Source of the DNA: Herminiimonas sp.
GTDB taxonomy: Bacteria > Pseudomonadota > Gammaproteobacteria > Burkholderiales > Burkholderiaceae_D
NCBI GenBank assembly: GCA_028292665.1
Contig: JAQGLW010000139.1
Span: 1 to 57,694, forward strand
DNA length: 57,694 nt
Direction: 5' to 3'
Shown piece by piece: positions 51,411 to 57,694 of the stretch. The stretch's first letter is position 1; each line of letters begins with the position of its first letter. Under the pieces are notes generated by a model that saw nothing but the letters and a program-made list of their open reading frames with translations, was not told the origin of the DNA and did not search any database. The position numbers were made by a program, and so were the translations under genes.

Positions 51411-53312
51411 TTATCCAGCCAGCGCATCCTTGATCTGCTGCAGCGACATCGGATCTTCGATCGTCGTCAAATCACCCGGATCACGCCCTTCGCAAATTGC
51501 CTGAATCGACCGGCGCAATAATTTGCCGGAACGCGTTTTCGGCAGCAGCGCGATGCAATACACGCGGCCCGGACGCGCAACGGCGCCGAGCTGCCGGTCG
51601 ACTACCTCCATCACTTCCTTCTCCAGCGTACGCCTGGTTTCCGCTGTCGCTGCCGCGTCCGCATTTTTCGGAATGACAAAGGCGATCGCAACCTGCCCCT
51701 TCATCTTGTCATCGACGCCGACCACCGCGACTTCGGATATGTTCGGGTGACTGGAAATGCTCTCTTCGATTTCACGCGTGCCGAGCCGATGTCCGGCGAC
51801 GTTGATCACGTCGTCGGTACGGCCGAGGATGAAATAATAACCGTCGGCATCGCGAATGCCCCAGTCGAAAGTCGAATAAACCTGCTCATTGCGGAAGTTG
51901 GACCAGTAGGTCTGGACGAAGCGCTGATCGTCTCCAAACACCGTCTGCATGCAGCCGGGCGGCAATGGTCCTTCCAGCACAACCACCCCCTTTTCGTTTG
52001 CGCCGCATGCTTCGCCGGTCGATTCGTTCAATATCTTGACGCGATAGCCGGGCATCGGTACACCCGGACTGCCGAGCCGTGCCGGCTTGTCGTCGATTCC
52101 TTTTGCGACCGACAGGATCGGCCAGCCGGTCTCGGTCTGCCAGTAATTGTCGATCACCGGCACGCCGAGTTCGGACGAGATCCATTGCGACGTCGTCTCG
52201 TCCAGCGGTTCGCCGGCCAGGTACAACGCCTTCAATGTCGACAGGTCGTATTTCTTCATGAATTCAGGTGGCTGCTTTTTCAGCACGCGCACGGCGGTCG
52301 GCGCGGAAAACATCCGCGTGACCTTGTATTTTTCGACTAGGCTCCACCAGATGCCGGCATCCGGCCGGATCGGCAAGCCTTCGTACATGATGGTCGCCAT
52401 GCCGGCAATCAGCGGGCCGTACACGATATACGAATGGCCGACCACCCAGCCGATATCGGACGTCGCGAAATAGACTTCGCCGGGATTGCCGCAAAATATC
52501 TGCTTCATCGACGAAGCCAGCGCAACCGCATAGCCGCCGACATCGCGCTGCACGCCTTTGGGCTTGCCCGTGGTGCCGGACGTGTAAAGAATGTAGGAGA
52601 TATCGTTCGATTCCAGCCAGGCAACCGGTACTCTTGCATCGATGTGCCGTTCGCGCAAAGCGGCGTAATCGACATCGCGGCCGTCAAGCAATTTCATCGG
52701 CGCCAGGCCGCGGTTCACCAACAGGACATGCGGCGGTTTGTATTGCGCCAGGCCGATCGCATCGTCCAGCAATGGCTTGTAGGCGATCGCCTTGCCATTG
52801 CGCGAACCGGCGTCCGCCGAAACGATCAGTTTCGGCTTTGCATCGTCGATGCGGGTCGCCAGGCTGTTCGACGCAAAACCGCCGAACACCACCGAATGAA
52901 CCGCTCCGATGCGGGCACAGGCAAGCATCGCAAAGATGGCTTCCGCAATCATCGGCATATAGATCAGCACGCGGTCGCCCTTGACGACGCCCAGCGATTG
53001 CATGACGGCTGCGGTACGCTCGATCTCTGCCTGCAATTCGCGGAATGAATAGATCTTTTCCCGGGGCCGGCCGTCCGGCGTCTCGGTCGACACGGCAATC
53101 AGCGCCGGCTTGTCCCCTTGGGTTGCGGTCCAGCGATCGACAGCGTTATGGCAAAGATTAGTCTTGCCGCCGACAAACCATCTGGTGAACGGGGGCCTGG
53201 AATAATCTAGCACCTCTGAAAACGGTGCATGCCAATCGATCAGCTTCGCCTGGCCAGCCCAGTAGGTTCGCGGATCCGTGATCGACTGCGTGTAGAAATC
53301 CGTAAAGTTCAT
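51411..53312 (-). CDS. prpE: Propionate--CoA ligase
   Basis: A 633-residue acyl-adenylate-forming enzyme that activates propionate to propionyl-CoA, the entry step of the 2-methylcitrate cycle. Start MNFTDFYTQS at 53312 is chosen over an upstream in-frame start. The P-loop motif YTSGTTGKPKGVQRD (about 262-276), the A5-type DNYWQTETGWP (about 402) and the catalytic Lys in RSGKLLRR (about 600) are present. It is last in the operon; a terminator at 53431-53464 between prpD and prpE suggests reduced or separate expression. Confidence 0.93.
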   Translation of the reverse strand: MNFTDFYTQSITDPRTYWAGQAKLIDWHAPFSEVLDYSRPPFTRWFVGGKTNLCHNAVDRWTATQGDKPALIAVSTETPDGRPREKIYSFRELQAEIERTAAVMQSLGVVKGDRVLIYMPMIAEAIFAMLACARIGAVHSVVFGGFASNSLATRIDDAKPKLIVSADAGSRNGKAIAYKPLLDDAIGLAQYKPPHVLLVNRGLAPMKLLDGRDVDYAALRERHIDARVPVAWLESNDISYILYTSGTTGKPKGVQRDVGGYAVALASSMKQIFCGNPGEVYFATSDIGWVVGHSYIVYGPLIAGMATIMYEGLPIRPDAGIWWSLVEKYKVTRMFSAPTAVRVLKKQPPEFMKKYDLSTLKALYLAGEPLDETTSQWISSELGVPVIDNYWQTETGWPILSVAKGIDDKPARLGSPGVPMPGYRVKILNESTGEACGANEKGVVVLEGPLPPGCMQTVFGDDQRFVQTYWSNFRNEQVYSTFDWGIRDADGYYFILGRTDDVINVAGHRLGTREIEESISSHPNISEVAVVGVDDKMKGQVAIAFVIPKNADAAATAETRRTLEKEVMEVVDRQLGAVARPGRVYCIALLPKTRSGKLLRRSIQAICEGRDPGDLTTIEDPMSLQQIKDALAG

Positions 53313-53430
53313 TGCTGTCTCCACCTTTCCATCTGCGCTGCCGGCTTTGCTGTCTCGCGGCAGTTTGGTTTTTGAGTATCGCCGCCCGAACTTACTGCGC
53401 ACTTACACAACAGGTTAATCCGTTTTCATG

Positions 53431-53464
53431 AAAAAAGCGCAGCGAAAAACTATTCACTGCGCTT
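53431..53464 (-). terminator. Intrinsic terminator between prpD and prpE
   Basis: On the minus strand the arms 53454-53464 and 53435-53445 pair over 11 bp with one mismatch (AAGCGCAG core). The stem is followed by a run of six T. It lies 20 nt after the prpD stop. It would limit read-through from prpBCD into prpE. Confidence 0.75.
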
Positions 53465-53483
53465 CTCTCTTCAGTCCGGACAA

Positions 53484-54935
53484 TCAGATTACATACAGGT
53501 CGACATACTCGTGAACCGGCATTGCTTCCAGTTTTTTCTGATCGAGCGATATGTCGAGAATCGTTTTCTGTTGCTTTGCCGGAAACCGGCGTGCCAGATT
53601 GATTTTGAATTTCGCTTCCAGCAGCGGGATGCCTTCCTTGCGGCGGCTTGCATGGCCGATTGGATACTCCACCACGACTTCAGTCAGGATTTCACCGTTG
53701 TTCAGTTCGACCGTCAGCGCATTGGCAATCGATCGTTTCTTCGGATCATGATAGTCGGCAGTGAACATCGGGTCTTCGACGCAGACGATCTTGTCGCGCA
53801 GTTCATCGATGCGCGGATCGATGGCGACCTCGTCTTCATAGTCCGCCGCGGTCAGATGACCGTACAAGAGCGGCACCGCAACCATGTACTGGATGCAATG
53901 GTCGCGATCCGCCGGATTATTCAATGGACCTTTCTTGTCGATGATGCGGATGCAAGCCTCATGAGTACGGATAGTGATTTTCCTGATGTCGGCCGCCGAC
54001 TTTCCGGCCTTGGCCAGCGCCGCATGCAGAGTCATTGCCGCTTCGACCGCGGTTTGCGAATGGAACTCGGCCGGGAAGGAAATCTTGAACAGCACGTTTT
54101 CCATTACATAGCTGCCGTACGGGCGCTGGAATTTGAACGGTTGTCCCTTGAAAAGCACATCGTAGAAACCCCAGGTCTTGGCCGACAGCACCGACGGATA
54201 TCCCATCTCGCCGGTCTTGGCGATCAAGGCCAGCCGCACCGCGCGCGACGTGGCGTCGCCGGCTGCCCATGATTTGCGCGAGCCGGTGTTGGGCGCGTGG
54301 CGATAAGTCCGCAGCGACTGTCCATCGACCCATGCCAGCGACACAGCGTTGAGGATTTCGTCGCGCGACAAGCCCATCATTTCCGCGACGACGGCGGTCG
54401 ATGCCACTTTCACCAGCACAACATGATCCAGGCCGACCTTGTTGAACGAATTTTCCAGTGCGATGCAACCCTGGATTTCATGCGCCTTGATCATTCCCGT
54501 CAGGACATCTTTCATCGTCAACGGCTTCTTTCCGACGACGACGGCATTACGCGACAGCCAGTCGGCGGTCGCCAGGATACCGCCGAGGTTATCGGACGGG
54601 TGGCCCCATTCGGCCGCCAGCCAGGTATCGTTGAAGTCGAGCCAGCGAATCATCGCGCCGATGTTGAATGCGGCCTGCACCGGATCCAGCTGGAACTGCG
54701 TGCCCGGAACTTTCGCACCGTTCGGCACGACGGTGCCGGGAACGATCGGCCCCATCAGTTTGGTGCAGGCCGGATATTCCAGCGCTTCCAGGCCGCATCC
54801 CAGCGTGTCGATCAGGCAGTTGCGTGCAGTCTCATAAGCGACTTGCGATGCGATTTTGTAATTCGTTACATAGTCGACGATATCGACCAGTACCTGATCC
54901 GGTTCGGGGCGAACGTTGGAGATGTGTGCTGACAT
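53484..54935 (-). CDS. prpD: 2-methylcitrate dehydratase
   Basis: A 483-residue MmgE/PrpD-family enzyme that dehydrates 2-methylcitrate to 2-methyl-cis-aconitate without an iron-sulfur cluster. Family segments are [13 protein letters not shown] (about 40-52), [24 protein letters not shown] (short part [17 protein letters not shown] near 100) and [25 protein letters not shown] (short part). Its presence makes this the PrpD version of the cycle rather than the AcnD/PrpF version, which is the common alternative in betaproteobacteria. The gap to prpC is 41 nt. Confidence 0.95.
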   Translation of the reverse strand: MSAHISNVRPEPDQVLVDIVDYVTNYKIASQVAYETARNCLIDTLGCGLEALEYPACTKLMGPIVPGTVVPNGAKVPGTQFQLDPVQAAFNIGAMIRWLDFNDTWLAAEWGHPSDNLGGILATADWLSRNAVVVGKKPLTMKDVLTGMIKAHEIQGCIALENSFNKVGLDHVVLVKVASTAVVAEMMGLSRDEILNAVSLAWVDGQSLRTYRHAPNTGSRKSWAAGDATSRAVRLALIAKTGEMGYPSVLSAKTWGFYDVLFKGQPFKFQRPYGSYVMENVLFKISFPAEFHSQTAVEAAMTLHAALAKAGKSAADIRKITIRTHEACIRIIDKKGPLNNPADRDHCIQYMVAVPLLYGHLTAADYEDEVAIDPRIDELRDKIVCVEDPMFTADYHDPKKRSIANALTVELNNGEILTEVVVEYPIGHASRRKEGIPLLEAKFKINLARRFPAKQQKTILDISLDQKKLEAMPVHEYVDLYVI

Positions 54936-54976
54936 TTACTTTCCTTTTATAACGTGGTGTTTATAGTCGATTTGAT

Positions 54977-56131
54977 TTATTTTCGTTCGCCGATCGGCAC
55001 GAACTTCAGATCTTCCGGTCCGACGTAATTCGCGCTGGGACGAATGATCTTGTTGTCGATGCGCTGCTCGATGATATGCGCCGCCCAGCCCGAGGTGCGC
55101 GAGATCACGAACAACGGCGTAAACATCGCAGTCGGCACGCCCATCATGTGATACGACACGGCGGAAAACCAGTCGAGATTCGCGAACATTTTCTTGACGT
55201 CCCACATCACGGTTTCAAGACGCTCGGCGATGTCGAACATCTTCATCGAACCGGCATCTCCGGACAAGTCGCGCGCCACTTCCTTGATGACCTTGTTGCG
55301 CGGATCGGAGATCGTGTATACCGGGTGGCCGAAACCGATGATGACCTCCTTGTTCTCGACGCGCTTCCTGATGTCGGCTTCCGCTTCGTCCGCATTATCG
55401 TAACGTTTCTGAACCTCGAAAGCAGCTTCGTTGGCGCCGCCGTGCTTCGGGCCGCGCAGCGCACCGATCGCGCCGGTGATCGCGGAGAACATGTCGGAAC
55501 CTGTGCCCGCGATGACTCTTCCGGTAAACGTCGATGCATTGAACTCATGCTCCGCATACAGGATCAGCGAAATATGCATCGCCTTCTCCCATGACGCGGG
55601 CGGCTTCCTGCCGTGCAGCAGGTGCAGGAAATGACCGCCGATCGAATCGTCGTCGGTTTCGACATCGATGCGCTTGCCGTTATGGCTGTAGTGATACCAG
55701 TACAGCAGCATCGAGCCGAGCGATGCCATCAGCCGGTCGGCAATGTCGCGCGCGCCCTGAGCGTTATGGTCGTCTTTTTCGGGCAGCACGCAACCGAGCG
55801 TAGAGACGCCGCTGCGCATTACATCCATTGGATGCGATGATGCGGGCAAACACTCCAGCATGGCTTTGACGCCGGCAGGCAAGCCGCGCATCGCTTTCAG
55901 CCTGGCTTTGTAAGCCTTCAGTTCAGCCACGGTCGGCAGCTTGCCATGCACCAGTAAATGCGCGATCTCTTCGAACTCGCAAGTGTCGGCGATGTCCAGA
56001 ATGTCGTAACCGCGATAATGCAGATCGTTGCCGGTTTTGCCGACGGTGCATAGCGCGGTATTGCCGGCGGTTACACCGGACAACGCTACCGATTTTTTGG
56101 GCTTGAAGCCTGCTGCCTGTTGCTCGCTCAT
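54977..56131 (-). CDS. prpC: 2-methylcitrate synthase
   Basis: A 384-residue citrate-synthase-family enzyme that condenses propionyl-CoA with oxaloacetate. Typical parts are [24 protein letters not shown] (short part [11 protein letters not shown] near 38), [17 protein letters not shown] (about 97), [14 protein letters not shown] with a catalytic His (about 226-239) and [13 protein letters not shown] with the second His (about 270). The short Gram-negative PrpC length and position between prpB and prpD favour methylcitrate over citrate synthase. Confidence 0.95.
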   Translation of the reverse strand: MSEQQAAGFKPKKSVALSGVTAGNTALCTVGKTGNDLHYRGYDILDIADTCEFEEIAHLLVHGKLPTVAELKAYKARLKAMRGLPAGVKAMLECLPASSHPMDVMRSGVSTLGCVLPEKDDHNAQGARDIADRLMASLGSMLLYWYHYSHNGKRIDVETDDDSIGGHFLHLLHGRKPPASWEKAMHISLILYAEHEFNASTFTGRVIAGTGSDMFSAITGAIGALRGPKHGGANEAAFEVQKRYDNADEAEADIRKRVENKEVIIGFGHPVYTISDPRNKVIKEVARDLSGDAGSMKMFDIAERLETVMWDVKKMFANLDWFSAVSYHMMGVPTAMFTPLFVISRTSGWAAHIIEQRIDNKIIRPSANYVGPEDLKFVPIGERK

Positions 56132-56148
56132 GGATACCTCCTCTAGGA

Positions 56149-57039
56149 TTATTCGGCTTTTTTCTGCGCGAAAAGCGCATCCAGCTTTTGCTCGAATTCG
56201 TGATAGTTGATGCGGTCGTATAGTTCCATCCGGGTTTGCATGGTGTGGATCACGCCTTGCTGCGTGCCGTCGCGGCGAATCGCCGTATAGACATTTTCCG
56301 CCGCCTTGTTCATCGCGCGGAATGCCGACAATGGATATAGAACCAATCCCACATCGGCAGATTTCAGTTCATCGACCGTGAACAACGGCGTCGAGCCGAA
56401 TTCGGTGATGTTCGCCAGCACCGGTACTTTCGCCGCTGCCGCGAATTGCCTGTACATCGCAAGCTCGGTGACCGCTTCCGGAAAAACCATGTCGGCGCCC
56501 GCTTCGACGCAGGCGACTGCACGCTCCAGCGCGGCATCGAGACCTTCGACTGCCAATGCATCGGTGCGCGCCATGATGACGAAATTCTCATCGGTGCGCG
56601 CATCGACGGCAGCCTTGATGCGATCGACCATTTCCTGCTTGCCGACGATTTCCTTGTTGGGGCGATGGCCGCAACGTTTGGCGCCGACCTGGTCTTCGAT
56701 ATGAATCGCGGCGGCGCCGAATTTGATCATCGACTTGACGGTACGTCCGACATTGAAGGCGGACGCACCGAAGCCTGTATCGACATCGACCAGCAAAGGC
56801 AAATCGCATACATCAGTGATGCGGCGCACGTCGGTCAGCACATCGTCGAGATTGGAGATGCCGAGATCGGGCAAGCCGAGGGAGCCGGCAGCAACACCGC
56901 CGCCGGATAAATAAATTGCCTTGAATCCGGCACGTTTGGCAAGCAGCGCGTGATTGGCGTTGATCGCGCCGACGACTTGCAACGGCGACTCTTCGTTGAT
57001 TGCCCGGCGAAAGGCGGCTCCGGCGGAATATTGGCTCAT
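56149..57039 (-). CDS. prpB: Methylisocitrate lyase
   Basis: A 296-residue isocitrate-lyase-superfamily enzyme that splits 2-methylisocitrate to pyruvate and succinate. The hallmark KRCGH motif with the catalytic Cys is near residue 122, and [18 protein letters not shown] (short part) near 83 provides metal-binding Asp residues. [18 protein letters not shown] (short part) and [18 protein letters not shown] follow. It is the first gene of the operon, behind the sigma54-type promoter at 57094-57109. Confidence 0.96.
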   Translation of the reverse strand: MSQYSAGAAFRRAINEESPLQVVGAINANHALLAKRAGFKAIYLSGGGVAAGSLGLPDLGISNLDDVLTDVRRITDVCDLPLLVDVDTGFGASAFNVGRTVKSMIKFGAAAIHIEDQVGAKRCGHRPNKEIVGKQEMVDRIKAAVDARTDENFVIMARTDALAVEGLDAALERAVACVEAGADMVFPEAVTELAMYRQFAAAAKVPVLANITEFGSTPLFTVDELKSADVGLVLYPLSAFRAMNKAAENVYTAIRRDGTQQGVIHTMQTRMELYDRINYHEFEQKLDALFAQKKAE

Positions 57040-57093
57040 GTTTGTACCTTATGCTGTTGCAGATGTTTCATGCATGTGAATTGCTTACCGTAT

Positions 57094-57109
57094 TGCAATC
57101 GCCATGCCA
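57094..57109 (-). promoter_or_regulatory. Sigma54-type -24/-12 promoter of prpBCD(E)
   Basis: Read on the minus strand: TGGCAT-N5-TTGCA, so GG and GC are exactly 10 bases apart as sigma54 requires. It lies 55 nt upstream of the prpB start, and known PrpR proteins are sigma54 activators. Confidence 0.75.
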
Positions 57110-57170
57110 CAAGTGAATCCCGATTTTGCGGGCGGGAATGCTGATCAGGAAAATATAAACAATCTTTTTA

Positions 57171-57183
57171 AATCAAGCTTTTA
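57171..57183 (+). promoter_or_regulatory. IHF-type binding site
   Basis: AATCAA-GCTT-TTA fits the IHF consensus WATCAA-N4-TTR at every fixed position and lies in an A/T-rich stretch. It sits between the -24/-12 element and the upstream inverted repeats, where DNA bending would bring PrpR to the polymerase. Confidence 0.6.
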
Positions 57184-57228
57184 TGCGACTTTCCGAGCAT
57201 TCACCATCCTCAATGAATTTACCATAAC

Positions 57229-57273
57229 GTTTCATTCTGTGTTTCAATAAAATCCTTATTGAATTAATGAAAC
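57229..57273. promoter_or_regulatory. Nested inverted repeats, putative PrpR operator
   Basis: GTTTCATT (57229-57236) pairs with AATGAAAC (57266-57273), and inside it TTCAATAA (57243-57250) pairs with TTATTGAA (57256-57263). They lie about 120-180 bp upstream of the prpB promoter and just before prpR, as expected for an enhancer-like activator site that may also autoregulate prpR. Confidence 0.6.
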
Positions 57274-57284
57274 ATCAAAGAAAC

Positions 57285-57694
57285 ATGAGCCGTCCCTTTT
57301 CTCCGCTAAACGAAGCAACCGATAAACCCGTTATCTGGACCGTCTCTATTTCCCGCCTGTCCGACCTGTTCCGCGACATCACGCTTGAATTCGACGATCG
57401 CGCCACGATCGAGCCGATCACTCTCGGCTTTGAAGATGCGGTGCGCCATATCCGCGAACGACTGGCGACCGAGCGTTGCGATGCCGTGATCGCTGCCGGA
57501 TCGAATGCCGCTTATCTGAAAAGCCGTCTATCGGTGCCGGTAGTCATCGCCAAGGCAAGCGGCTTCGACGTCATGCAGGCGCTGGCGCGGGCGCGCAAGA
57601 TCACGCCCGATATCGGGCTGATCACGTATCAGGAAACGATGCCGGAACTGATTGAATTCCAGACGACCTTCGGCCTCGACATCGCGCAGCGCAC
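57285..57694 (+). CDS. prpR: Propionate catabolism regulator PrpR, N-terminal part
   Basis: The first 136 residues of PrpR are visible before the window ends. They belong to the PrpR_N sensor domain: [39 protein letters not shown] (short part [14 protein letters not shown] near 65) and [18 protein letters not shown] (short part). In known PrpR this domain senses 2-methylcitrate and is followed by an AAA+ sigma54-activation module and a Fis-type HTH, both beyond this window. ATG 57285 is preferred over 57267 because the latter overlaps the putative operator. Confidence 0.92.
   Translation, partial: MSRPFSPLNEATDKPVIWTVSISRLSDLFRDITLEFDDRATIEPITLGFEDAVRHIRERLATERCDAVIAAGSNAAYLKSRLSVPVVIAKASGFDVMQALARARKITPDIGLITYQETMPELIEFQTTFGLDIAQR

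Noticed and set aside
57267-57284. Earlier prpR start codon
   Set aside because: The in-frame ATG at 57267 has no ribosome site and lies inside the putative operator; 57285 gives the better N-terminus.

Overview
The window is bacterial chromosome, mostly densely packed core genes. The gene families point to a betaproteobacterium of the order Burkholderiales, probably Oxalobacteraceae. Evidence is the DUF3460-scpA-panC order, the cysB / TauE / cysI-DUF934-cysH-cysD-cysN-cobA block, the divergent lptG-lptF / pepA arrangement and a prpBCDE operon facing prpR. The genus cannot be fixed from sequence reading alone.

Layout. 1-4.4 kb is a scarred accessory region. It holds the start of a SYLF-type lipoprotein gene with a frameshift in a C6 tract, a remnant of an acyl-CoA thioesterase, a terminator next to a 25-bp tRNA 3'-end fragment (an attachment-site scar), a broken hydrolase-like gene, a DUF5677 gene, and a tyrosine integrase facing an intact tRNA-Ala(GGC). 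4.6-13.3 kb carries housekeeping genes: gltX, metG, a GNAT acetyltransferase, a SulP transporter, an OmlA-like lipoprotein, DUF3460, scpA and panC. 13.3-13.6 kb is a repeat patch (two 19-bp tandem arrays around a REP-like palindrome). It is followed by an orphan ParA-like ATPase and a PaaI-type thioesterase.

14.9-30.4 kb is a cobalamin regulon of two minus-strand operons. Each starts with a sigma70-like promoter (17-bp spacer) and a B12 riboswitch. The longer operon runs btuB-btuC-btuD-cobO-cbiA-cobU-cbiB-cobD-btuF-(second B12-binding protein)-cobQ-bluB-ferredoxin, with most genes overlapping by 4-8 bases. The shorter one is cobT-cobS-cobC. Together they cover outer-membrane and inner-membrane uptake, adenosylation, amidation, aminopropanol linker, lower-ligand synthesis (BluB) and nucleotide loop assembly. 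No corrin-ring genes lie in the window.

30.5-32.8 kb holds a VOC protein, a fumarylacetoacetase-type hydrolase and a methyltransferase. 32.9-41.3 kb is sulfate assimilation: CysB on the minus strand, then TauE/SafE, cysI, DUF934, cysH (APS-reductase type), cysD, cysN, cobA and a convergent cbiX; cobA and cbiX serve siroheme for CysI. 41.4-45.3 kb is lptG-lptF facing pepA. 45.7-51.2 kb has an MHS-family transporter, a small SlyB-like lipoprotein, xthA, an exported msrB-msrA pair, an SRPBCC protein and a hypothetical protein. 51.4-57.7 kb is the 2-methylcitrate operon prpB-prpC-prpD-prpE (minus) with divergent prpR cut by the window end. The intergenic region has the layout of a sigma54 promoter: a -24/-12 element, an IHF-type site and nested inverted repeats.

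The most noteworthy items are the paired riboswitches with matching kissing-loop hairpins, the prp control region, two palindromic mobile-like elements whose terminal repeats contain the stop codons of neighbouring genes, the signal-less second cobalamin-binding protein, and the tRNA scar that does not match the tRNA beside the integrase. I found no clear-cut wholly new system.
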